From positions 1-35,272 of the forward strand of contig JAITRM010000016.1 of assembly GCA_031288395.1 (NCBI GenBank): 35,272 bases of DNA, given 5' to 3'. Positions 1 through 6,935 of the stretch are shown piece after piece (the first letter of the stretch is position 1; each line of letters begins with the position of its first letter). Below the pieces are notes generated by a model that was not told the origin of the DNA, ran no database searches, and saw only the letters and a program-made list of their open reading frames with translations. Position numbers and translations under genes: made by a program. This DNA comes from Holosporaceae bacterium. GTDB taxonomy: Bacteria > Pseudomonadota > Alphaproteobacteria > UBA3830.

Positions 1-540
1 GTTTCCCTTCATATTACAAAAGGTTAGCACATCTTGCCGATATTCAACGCTATGGTACATAATTGCTCTCCTGATAAACCAATAGCATCGTAACACATTT
101 TTCCCAACGCGACTATATAACAAAAAACTTAAGCTATGCGCCTGTTTTGTCACTCTGTAACAGGTCATGCCGCCAGTCCAGCACGGCAATAATAAATTAG
201 CTATAGCCCTTAACCTTTTTACATTGTTTGTTGAATGATGTGTTATGTCTAAAATTTTTTCTGCTTCAACAATTATATCGTCACTGATTTTAAGAGGTAA
301 AGCCCTAAATAAAGCAGAACCAAGCGATTTTCTTTTTCTTGGATCCTCAAAATACGCTATTAATTTTCCTGCAGTATCACTGGTTATATATTCTGCTGCG
401 ACAGCTTCTTTCACCATTACTATCGATTCTTCTTTTGTTAACCGACATTGTGATTCCTGGCTAAAAACAAAACATAAAACTAATATAGTAATAGAAAAGA
501 TTCTTTTATTTTGTTGATATATCTTAATAAGCCACTGCAT
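1..540 (-). CDS. Hypothetical secreted or membrane-anchored protein, partial (C-terminus off the left edge)
   Basis: The minus strand is open for 180 codons from an ATG at 540-538 to the window edge with no stop, so the gene is cut by the boundary. A Shine-Dalgarno-like AGGAAG lies just upstream (about 546-551 on the plus strand as its complement). The first ~30 residues hold a charged start (Lys, Arg) followed by a hydrophobic run (ITILVLCFVF) and SQESQC, which fits a signal peptide or N-terminal anchor. The rest is basic and mixed, with further Cys residues, and I do not recognise a family. Codons are much more AT-rich than in the housekeeping genes nearby, suggesting a fast-evolving or acquired gene. 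An opposite-strand frame at 245-517 is taken as its shadow. Confidence 0.6.
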   Translation of the reverse strand, partial: MQWLIKIYQQNKRIFSITILVLCFVFSQESQCRLTKEESIVMVKEAVAAEYITSDTAGKLIAYFEDPRKRKSLGSALFRALPLKISDDIIVEAEKILDITHHSTNNVKRLRAIANLLLPCWTGGMTCYRVTKQAHSLSFLLYSRVGKNVLRCYWFIRRAIMYHSVEYRQDVLTFCNMKGN

Positions 541-560
541 TTTATCTTCCTAAATTACTA

Positions 561-661
561 ATACCAAACGTCACTACTAATTTTTTATCGCAAGCCAGGA
601 GGCCGCTGTTGCTGAGCGAATCTCAAAAATCTTTTCGTTAATTAGAGATGACGTTTGGTAT
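561..661. repeat. ~101-bp element with 22-bp imperfect terminal inverted repeats (MITE-like)
   Basis: ATACCAAACGTCA at 561-573 is matched by its exact reverse complement at 649-661. The match resumes after three mismatches with CTAATT, giving 19 of 22 bases. The ends are bordered by TA on both sides (TA-CCAAACG and CGTTTGG-TA), as expected of a TA-targeting Tc1/mariner or IS630-type insertion. The interior encodes nothing. It lies directly upstream of the partial minus-strand gene and could supply its promoter or leader. No second copy was seen in this window, so mobility is inferred. Confidence 0.5.
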
Positions 662-1264
662 AAGTTTTTTATTGAGATTATCCCAGTAGTGTTAAAGCCA
701 AGTTAAGATGATAAAAAATTGGATAACTTAAAAATAAGCGCAAAAAATGAGTCCTTTTTCATTTTAGGTTTTTAACAGACTAACTCATAAAGAAATGTCA
801 AAATTTTATATTGCCAATAGATCGAGTGGGTTTAACGAACCATCGATGCAATCGCAATATTCTCCTCAATCCACAGCTATTAGCGACCTAAACCACAAAA
901 CCAGCTACAATCCAGCAATTTCTCCCCATCTCCTCAAACTCCGCGGAGAACCCGCAGATTTCGCAGCTCTCTCGGTATCGGTATGCATTCTCTAAACCAT
1001 TTTTCAGAAAAATCAGGATTTGACAGACGAAGTCTTCGGTAGCAATGGCTGCGGAGATTGTACTTTCCAAATCTCCAGGTACGGTTTTATGGAGAATGGA
1101 GAGGAATTTGGGTGAAAAAAGGCATGTTTTGACAGGAAATTAGAGATCAGAAACGAGAATTAGGCAAATGACGGCAACGTCGAGAAAGCCTATGATACAG
1201 CGTATTTCAGCGACCTATTAACACATGGGCAATCTTAAATTCTCCAGTATGTCTATTGCTAAAA
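662..1264. other. Gene-free intergenic stretch
   Basis: About 600 bases between the inverted-repeat element and tRNA-Ser. Short open frames at 795-995 (+) and 888-1070 (-) overlap each other, have no recognisable family and lack convincing ribosome binding sites. The bases from ~900 to ~1130 are less AT-rich than the flanks and might be a decayed gene, but no family could be read. No strong hairpin-plus-U terminator was found downstream of the tRNA. Confidence 0.4.
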
Positions 1265-1358
1265 TGGCGGAGGAAGAGGGATTCGAACCCTCGATACGGC
1301 TTTTCAACCGTATGGCGGTTTAGCAAACCACTGCCTTCAGCCACTCGGCCATCCCTCC
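1265..1358 (-). tRNA. tRNA-Ser, anticodon GCU
   Basis: Read on the minus strand, the sequence starts GGAGGGA and ends TTCCTCC-G-CCA, giving a 7-bp acceptor stem with one G-U pair and an encoded CCA. The anticodon loop reads TTGCTAA (anticodon GCT, decoding AGC/AGU). A long variable arm (CATACGG...CCGTATC) and the T-loop GGTTCGAATCC confirm a class II serine tRNA. It begins 23 bases after the cvpA stop, so it is probably processed from the same transcript. Confidence 0.95.
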
Positions 1359-1381
1359 GAAATACCTGCGACAGAAGATCA

Positions 1382-2239
1382 TCATCTGCCGTCGTTGTCA
1401 AGGCGTCTGCGTATTTCCTTTTTCAATAGGGCCGCTCTCTTCTCGGCGCGTCTTCGGGTTCTCGCTTCCATAATCGACATGACGCCAAATGGAGCGTTCC
1501 CTTCCGAAGTCTCCGGTTCCGCTCTTTGTTCTTCGGCATATCTATTTTCGCCATCGGTGGAGATTGCCGTGTGATGTTTGGCCAAAGCGCCGGCAATCCA
1601 ATCCTTTATTTTGTCCAGCGAAGCCTTGTCTTCTTTGCTCGCTACTTTTTCTTCCGGTTTTGGTGGGACTTTTTCAACAATTTTCTTTACTTTCGCCGCC
1701 ATGGATTTCGCCTTCCGTCTTTGTATTTTTTTCCCTTTTATTGATTTTATGGCATCGTTGACCGTGCCAGGAGCAGAAGGTCCCATAACGGCAAATAATA
1801 TGGAGGACAATTTTGATTCTTTTACGAGAGGATATTCGTCCTTTGGGATTTTGAGAGCGATTAATGCCAGACAAAAGCAAACGGCGATGGCAATGCCGCG
1901 AAATAGTCCAAACAGAACGCCGGCCGCTCTATCCATGCCGGAAAATATCGACTGCTTTACGTTTCGCGACAGAGCGCCGACGATCAGTAGCGAACACACC
2001 AGTATGGCCAGATAGACTATCACCCAGGCTAGGCCACCGGCCACGGCTCTGTTGGCAACGTACTTTCGAATGACTGGAATTAAACGCGGAGCCAATAAAT
2101 TGCTCAAAAAGCCGCTGCCAAACCAAGCGCAGCTGCTGAAAAAATCTCGCGTAAAGCCCCTGATAAAGCCCATCATGGTGGACACGAAGGCCAGCAATAT
2201 GTACGTGTAGTCCAGGGCATTGAAAAATTCGTTATTCAT
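1382..2239 (-). CDS. cvpA: CvpA family inner-membrane protein
   Basis: 285 residues. The N-terminal ~130 residues carry about four hydrophobic segments (roughly 8-26, 32-50, 66-88, 106-128) with the CvpA-type pattern GFIRGFTRDFFS in the first loop and DRAAGVLFGLFRG before the last segment. The family was named for colicin V production and is linked to envelope homeostasis; its biochemical role is unsettled. The C-terminal ~140 residues are highly charged (Lys, Glu, Arg) and extend beyond the core family length. The ATG overlaps the end of radA by 8 bases, so translation is probably coupled. The radA-cvpA pairing is common in alphaproteobacteria and supports the call. Confidence 0.85.
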   Translation of the reverse strand: MNNEFFNALDYTYILLAFVSTMMGFIRGFTRDFFSSCAWFGSGFLSNLLAPRLIPVIRKYVANRAVAGGLAWVIVYLAILVCSLLIVGALSRNVKQSIFSGMDRAAGVLFGLFRGIAIAVCFCLALIALKIPKDEYPLVKESKLSSILFAVMGPSAPGTVNDAIKSIKGKKIQRRKAKSMAAKVKKIVEKVPPKPEEKVASKEDKASLDKIKDWIAGALAKHHTAISTDGENRYAEEQRAEPETSEGNAPFGVMSIMEARTRRRAEKRAALLKKEIRRRLDNDGR

Positions 2240-3590
2240 GGCGCTGACTGATTCCCAATGTTGCTATAGCATCCATTAACGTCTTTACGGCCATTAGGTT
2301 TATACCAGAAGAAGAAACCGAAGGAAATTTATTCGAATGGGGAAGAATGATATTTTTAAACCCCAGCTTCTCCGCCTCCTTCACGCGTTCCGAGCAGCGG
2401 GAAACGGATCTTATTTCTCCGGTCAGACCTATTTCTCCGAAGGCGCAGGTCTCGCGGGCAATGGCATGGCCGCTTCTGGCGGATAGGAGACTCAGCGCCG
2501 CTGCCAGATCGCAGGCCGGCTCGGATATTTTCAAGCCACCGGCGATGCTTAGGTAAACGTCTCGGTCAGAAAAAGAAATTCTACATTTGGACTCCAAAAC
2601 CGCGAGTATGGTGAAAAGTCTGTTCAGATCCCAGCCAACCACCGTTCTCCGAGGAGAAGTGAAATAACTTTTGGATACAAGGGCTTGCGCTTCCACCAGC
2701 ATGGGCCGAGAGCCTTCAATGCCGGAAAAAACGACGGTTCCCGGGACGTCGTTATCTCTCTGGGTTAAAAACAGCACCGATGGATTCTGGACGCTGACCA
2801 GCCCTTCCTGCCGCATCTCAAAAATCCCCAGCTCGTCGCAGGGACCGTAGCGGTTTTTCACGGATCTGAGGATGCGATAGGCGTTTCCGCGCTCGCCTTC
2901 GAAGTATAGAACCGTATCCACCATGTGTTCCAGAACCTTTGGGCCAGCGATGGCGCCGTCTTTGGTTACGTGGCCGACTAAAAACACTGTAGCCCCAGTG
3001 GTTTTTGCGAAATTTATCAATTCATAGGCACAGGTTCGCACCTGCGATACGGTTCCAGGAATAGAATCCACAAAGCTGCTGCGCAATGTTTGAATCGAGT
3101 CAACGACCAGAAAATCTACGTCGTTACCCAAAGACTTTATGATGAGGCCGACGTTGGTTTCGCAGGCTAATTTTACATCGGAATTGGCAGCTTCCAGTCG
3201 CTCGGCACGCATACAGATCTGCTCGGCGGATTCTTCCCCGGAAATGTAAACGCAGCTGTAATCCTGAGACAACGCGGCGGAAACCTGCAGCAAAAGTGTC
3301 GATTTGCCTATGCCGGGATCTCCGCCGATCAGCACGACGGACCCGGGCACAGCTCCTCCGCCAAGCACGCGGTCAAATTCGCCTATGTCGCTGAGTCTTC
3401 TGTCTATTTTTTCCTGAAAAAACGAAAGGTTTTGAAATTCCAGATCGAATTTTTCGGATATTGACGCTCCATTGACGCGGGTATCCTCAACTATGCTGTT
3501 CCATTGTCCGCAATCTTCGCATTTCCCCAGCCATTTTGGATATTCCGCTCCGCATTCGTTGCAGTGGAATATTTTTTCACTCTTCGCCAT
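2232..3590 (-). CDS. radA: DNA repair protein RadA
   Basis: 452 residues, normal for RadA, a RecA-like ATPase that promotes branch migration in recombinational repair. The N-terminal C4 zinc finger is CNEC...CEDC (residues 10-27), the Walker A motif GGDPGIGKST is at 89-98, and the diagnostic KNRYG motif is at 245-249. The C-terminal third is the Lon-protease-like domain (ISFSDRDVYLSIAGGLKISEP). The ATG has a GGAAG Shine-Dalgarno inside the end of the upstream glycosyltransferase gene, which it overlaps by 14 bases. It sits third in the minus-strand unit, after xthA and the glycosyltransferase. Confidence 0.97.
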   Translation of the reverse strand: MAKSEKIFHCNECGAEYPKWLGKCEDCGQWNSIVEDTRVNGASISEKFDLEFQNLSFFQEKIDRRLSDIGEFDRVLGGGAVPGSVVLIGGDPGIGKSTLLLQVSAALSQDYSCVYISGEESAEQICMRAERLEAANSDVKLACETNVGLIIKSLGNDVDFLVVDSIQTLRSSFVDSIPGTVSQVRTCAYELINFAKTTGATVFLVGHVTKDGAIAGPKVLEHMVDTVLYFEGERGNAYRILRSVKNRYGPCDELGIFEMRQEGLVSVQNPSVLFLTQRDNDVPGTVVFSGIEGSRPMLVEAQALVSKSYFTSPRRTVVGWDLNRLFTILAVLESKCRISFSDRDVYLSIAGGLKISEPACDLAAALSLLSARSGHAIARETCAFGEIGLTGEIRSVSRCSERVKEAEKLGFKNIILPHSNKFPSVSSSGINLMAVKTLMDAIATLGISQRHE

Positions 3591-4551
3591 CGTAACTTCC
3601 CAACAAAAAATAATAAAAACTGTATATTAGCTGCAAAACGGCGCGCTTTGTTTTGTAAATTATGCTCGCCACATAGATATTCACGGATCCTATCATTACG
3701 CTTGGGGATATCTTTATCTGGGAGTATTGGAATTTCTGTTTCACCATGCGCGGCTCCACTCCGGCGAATTTAAAATTAAATTCCCATGGAGCAGTGTAGT
3801 AATGGTCAACCGGCATTCTGATCGGATAGAATTTCTGCAACAATTTGTGGGCTGCGGAACGATTTATCAGGTAGCAACCGGCGTGTTTTACGTCGGTTAA
3901 GTAGGCGGCAAGAAATTTACCTTTGGGCAAGGGTGCAATTTTCATCGGATGGCCGCGGTGATTTAATTCAAAGCCAACCACATCCCACAGATCTTTCTTC
4001 CGGATGAGCAGCTGGATCGTTTCGGACAACTCTTGTGGATCAAAGTAAGCGTCATCTTCGAAAATCACGGCGAACTCATTGTCGGACTCCAAAAATTTGC
4101 GCCAAGCCTTTTCGTGACTCAGGGAGCAACCGATGGTTCCGGCTTCGGGCAGCATTCGAAAATACTTTTTGTAGGTACCTAGGTCCGCGACAGATCCAAT
4201 ATACTTCTCTGATAGAAGTGTGCCGTCTACTGCGGAAATTCGCTCGAAAGGGCAGCCTAGACGCTCTATTTTTGGCATAACGCTATCAAGTCTATCCGTC
4301 GCCCTGTCTAGGTTCAAAAGATATGCCATGACTTTATCGTTGGAATACTCTCTAAATTTCACCGGCGAGTTGCGAGAATTTCGAAACAACCTTAGATGCA
4401 TGAACAATGGAAGAAAAGGCAGATGAGATAAAATTTTTCCGCTGCAGGAACTTAAATTTAGGATTATTACAAACACATGCGCGCCGAGGGCAGTGACGGC
4501 AAGCATCAGTAGATAGTAGGTGGCGAAAGTTAAAATACGGATTCGGTTCAT
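3577..4551 (-). CDS. Glycosyltransferase family 25 (LPS/LOS-type) with N-terminal membrane segment
   Basis: 324 residues from the chosen ATG. An upstream in-frame ATG at 4575 lies inside the end of xthA, whereas the 4551 ATG has an AGGA Shine-Dalgarno ~13 bases upstream. Residues ~7-33 form a hydrophobic anchor. GT25 signatures follow: AYLLNLDRATDRL (76-88), ISAVDG (105-110), the GTIGCSLSHEKAW segment (138-150) and the acidic EDD (165-167) for metal and nucleotide-sugar binding. Family members add hexoses to lipooligosaccharide cores (LpsA/LgtB type). Donor and acceptor are not readable here. Its place between two DNA-repair genes is unusual, and both ends overlap or nearly abut neighbours. 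Confidence 0.85.
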   Translation of the reverse strand: MNRIRILTFATYYLLMLAVTALGAHVFVIILNLSSCSGKILSHLPFLPLFMHLRLFRNSRNSPVKFREYSNDKVMAYLLNLDRATDRLDSVMPKIERLGCPFERISAVDGTLLSEKYIGSVADLGTYKKYFRMLPEAGTIGCSLSHEKAWRKFLESDNEFAVIFEDDAYFDPQELSETIQLLIRKKDLWDVVGFELNHRGHPMKIAPLPKGKFLAAYLTDVKHAGCYLINRSAAHKLLQKFYPIRMPVDHYYTAPWEFNFKFAGVEPRMVKQKFQYSQIKISPSVMIGSVNIYVASIIYKTKRAVLQLIYSFYYFLLGSYDGEE

Positions 4552-4556
4552 GGAAA

Positions 4557-5285
4557 TTAAATCCTGAGTTCGCATAGGATCGGCGCATGATCCGACGGTC
4601 TCTCCAACTCTCTCGCCGACCGTATCACGTTTCCGTCAGCAAACACATCGCTGGCTTTCTGGGACAGATAAAAATGGTCCAGCCTAAAGCCATGATCTTT
4701 TGAAAATCCTCTATGCCGGTAATCCCACCAGGTATAACCTTTGTCCTGCAGGGCATCTTGAAACCCCGCTTCCCGAATTGCTTCCATTAGATTGCGTTCT
4801 CGCGGACTGGCTGCAATGCCGTCATAGCCGGCGATATACACGTCTTCAGGACGCGGCGCAACGTTAAAATCCCCGCCGGCGACGAAAATCTCATCTTTGA
4901 AATCCAGAAATTTATCCTTTAATTTTCGCAGGAAATCCAGTTTGGAATAGTAGGGCGCCGTATCCAACTCTTGGCCGTTAGGTACATATGCGGAAGCGAC
5001 AAAAACGCCTCCCGAAAAGGCTTCCAGATATCGCGCTTCCTCCCAGAAGTCGCTTCGCACCTCCTCCAGCATATGCCTAGAGCAAATGGCGACTCCATTG
5101 CGTCCCTTCTGCCCCTTTAGGGCAACGTTGTAGCCAAGATCTTCGAAATATTCCAGTGGAAAGAGCGAATCTTCCACCCGCGTTTCCTGCAGTAAAAAAA
5201 TATCCGGCGAATATTCTTCAGCGACTTTCAGAAAATTTTCAATCCTTGCCCTGATGGAGTTAACATTCCAGGATATCAATCTCAT
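4557..5285 (-). CDS. xthA: Exodeoxyribonuclease III (AP endonuclease)
   Basis: 242 residues from the ATG at 5285, which has GGAG eight bases upstream; an earlier in-frame ATG at 5318 lacks such a site and would add 11 unrelated residues. Exonuclease III family residues are present: N7 in SWNVNSIRAR, E34 in LLQETR, GDFN (138-141), RLDHFYLS (201-208) and the terminal SDHAP (231-235). The enzyme nicks DNA at abasic sites and trims 3' blocked ends in base-excision repair. It is first gene of the minus-strand unit xthA-GT25-radA-cvpA-tRNA and is divergent from thyX. Confidence 0.94.
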   Translation of the reverse strand: MRLISWNVNSIRARIENFLKVAEEYSPDIFLLQETRVEDSLFPLEYFEDLGYNVALKGQKGRNGVAICSRHMLEEVRSDFWEEARYLEAFSGGVFVASAYVPNGQELDTAPYYSKLDFLRKLKDKFLDFKDEIFVAGGDFNVAPRPEDVYIAGYDGIAASPRERNLMEAIREAGFQDALQDKGYTWWDYRHRGFSKDHGFRLDHFYLSQKASDVFADGNVIRSARELERPSDHAPILCELRI

Positions 5286-5328
5286 AGCAACGTCTCCGGC
5301 GTTGCTTTTATGTATCACAAATATCCTA

Positions 5329-5334
5329 TATAAT
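5329..5334 (+). promoter_or_regulatory. Candidate -10 box for thyX
   Basis: A perfect TATAAT lies in the 78-base AT-rich gap between divergent xthA and thyX. Transcription would begin near 5341, leaving a ~23-base leader before the preferred thyX ATG at 5364. No good -35 hexamer at ideal spacing is visible (TTTATG at 5307-5312, 16 bases away, is the best), so this is tentative. Confidence 0.35.
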
Positions 5335-5363
5335 AAACGTCCATGTGTATGCAGGAATCACGT

Positions 5364-6281
5364 ATGCGTAAGTTACCAACGGAACCAATGCAAGACGAAG
5401 CAGAAAAATTAAGAAGCGAATGCAGATCGGAAACGGTTCGCACGACGTCTCCGGAATTGGAGAAGATTTTGTACAAGACTATTCCAGTTTTGGATCATGG
5501 CTTCATTCGGGTAGTGGATTACATGGGAACGGATTCCTCCATTGTACAGGCGGCCCGGGTTTCCTACGGGGCCGGGACAAAAAAAGCGCTGGAGGATCGC
5601 GGCCTAATAAATTACCTCATGAGGCATCATCACAGTACCCCGTTTGAAATGTGCGAGATAAAGCTGCATGTCAAACTGCCGATTTTTGTGGCTCGCCAAT
5701 GGCTGCGGCATCGCACCGCCAGCGCCAATGAATATTCCGCCAGGTACTCGATTCTGAGCAATGAGTTTTACATACCAAATGCTGAACAGTTGGGTACGCA
5801 ATCCAAGACGAACAAGCAGGGGAAATCTGACGAGCAACTTAGCGAAAATCAAACGGAAGAAATTCTTGACATTCTAGAAAAATCCAACAGCGAGGCCTAT
5901 GAAAGATATTGCCATTTGCTGAACGATCTATCTTTAACGAGGGAATTGGCCAGAACCATTCTACCCTTTGGCATATATACCGAAATGTATTGGAAAATAA
6001 ATTTGCACAATCTCATGCATTTTCTAAAACTTCGCGCAGATGCTCATGCCCAATATGAGATCAGATGCTACGCTATTGAAATTCTCGATATTTTGAAGAA
6101 ATGGACGCCCTATACCTACGAAGCTTTCATGAACTATAGGCATGGATCGGTTTCTTTATCTCAAAAATCTGCCTACCTCTTGAAGCAGATGCTAAAAGGC
6201 CAAAAAATTACTCCAGAAGAGAGTGGGTTGAGCAAAGGAGAGTGGCAGGAACTGGCAACGACTTTTGATATTGATGAGTGA
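5364..6281 (+). CDS. thyX: Flavin-dependent thymidylate synthase ThyX
   Basis: 305 residues from the ATG at 5364, chosen because AGGA lies seven bases upstream; in-frame ATGs at 5343 and 5349 are closer to the proposed -10 box and lack a site. The ThyX signature RHRx7S is present at residues 115-125 (RHRTASANEYS). The protein converts dUMP to dTMP using methylene-tetrahydrofolate, FAD and NADPH. The late segment LHNLMHFLKLRADAHAQYEIR matches the conserved folate and dUMP-binding C-terminal region. Its stop overlaps the start of rpe (ATGAGTGA), so the two are translationally coupled. Confidence 0.96.
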   Translation: MRKLPTEPMQDEAEKLRSECRSETVRTTSPELEKILYKTIPVLDHGFIRVVDYMGTDSSIVQAARVSYGAGTKKALEDRGLINYLMRHHHSTPFEMCEIKLHVKLPIFVARQWLRHRTASANEYSARYSILSNEFYIPNAEQLGTQSKTNKQGKSDEQLSENQTEEILDILEKSNSEAYERYCHLLNDLSLTRELARTILPFGIYTEMYWKINLHNLMHFLKLRADAHAQYEIRCYAIEILDILKKWTPYTYEAFMNYRHGSVSLSQKSAYLLKQMLKGQKITPEESGLSKGEWQELATTFDIDE

Positions 6282-6927
6282 GCAAATGCCTTTAAAAATA
6301 TGTCCCTCCATGCTGTCCGCCAATCCAACTAGGTTAGGCCAAGAGCTAATGGACGTTGAAAAAGCGGGAGCGGATGCCATTCATTGGGACATAATGGATG
6401 GAAATTTTGTCGAAGCCATTACTTTTGGCTCCAATGTGGTGTCTGCCCACAGGAAACTAACAACTCTAAGATTTGACGTTCATTTGATGGTGCGGGAACC
6501 AGATCGTCATCTGGAAAATTTCTCGGCGGCGGGAGCCGACGTCATCATCGTTCATCTGGAAGCCTGCGATCATCTTCATCGAACGCTTAGCCGCATTAAA
6601 AATCTCGGTAAAAAATCCGGAATCGCACTCAATCCAGCAACTCCAATCGATAGCGTGAAATATTGCCCGGACATTTTGGATATGGTTTTGATAATGGCTG
6701 TGAATCCTGGTAGCTCAGGGCAAACATTCATAGAATCTTCCGTGAAAAAAATTTCAGAGTTGAAGCAAACGGTTCCAGCGTCGGTGGAAATTTGCCTGGA
6801 TGGCGGAATAACGGCTGAAACCATAAAAAAATGTACGGGAGCGGATAGTTTCGTCTCCGGGGCACACATCTTTGGAAGCGAGAATTATTCGTCGGCCATC
6901 GGAACTCTGAAAACAAACTATCGATAA
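6274..6927 (+). CDS. rpe: Ribulose-phosphate 3-epimerase
   Basis: About 217 residues, typical for Rpe, a TIM barrel of the pentose phosphate pathway interconverting ribulose-5-phosphate and xylulose-5-phosphate. Family landmarks in order: CPSMLSANP, HWDIMDGNFV with a catalytic Asp, FDVHLMV, VHLEA, MAVNPGSSGQ and the C-terminal CLDGGI with the second catalytic Asp. The usual HVDVMDG appears as HWDIMDG and GFGGQ as GSSGQ, both mild departures. The ATG at 6274 overlaps the thyX stop; an ATG at 6286 and a TTG at 6265 are alternatives. The gene is followed eight bases after its stop by the heparinase-like gene. Confidence 0.94.
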   Translation: MSEQMPLKICPSMLSANPTRLGQELMDVEKAGADAIHWDIMDGNFVEAITFGSNVVSAHRKLTTLRFDVHLMVREPDRHLENFSAAGADVIIVHLEACDHLHRTLSRIKNLGKKSGIALNPATPIDSVKYCPDILDMVLIMAVNPGSSGQTFIESSVKKISELKQTVPASVEICLDGGITAETIKKCTGADSFVSGAHIFGSENYSSAIGTLKTNYR

Positions 6928-6935
6928 ATTTCAAA

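Noticed and set aside
245-517. Plus-strand 90-codon frame
   Set aside because: It lies entirely inside a longer minus-strand frame that has a ribosome binding site and a signal-like start, so it is taken as a shadow.
795-995. Short plus-strand frame in the intergenic stretch
   Set aside because: No ribosome binding site, no recognisable family, and it overlaps another equally weak frame on the opposite strand.
888-1070. Short minus-strand frame in the intergenic stretch
   Set aside because: Unrecognised 60-residue product with no supporting start signal; likely chance or gene decay.
1207-1401. Minus-strand frame across the tRNA
   Set aside because: It runs through tRNA-Ser and is explained by it.
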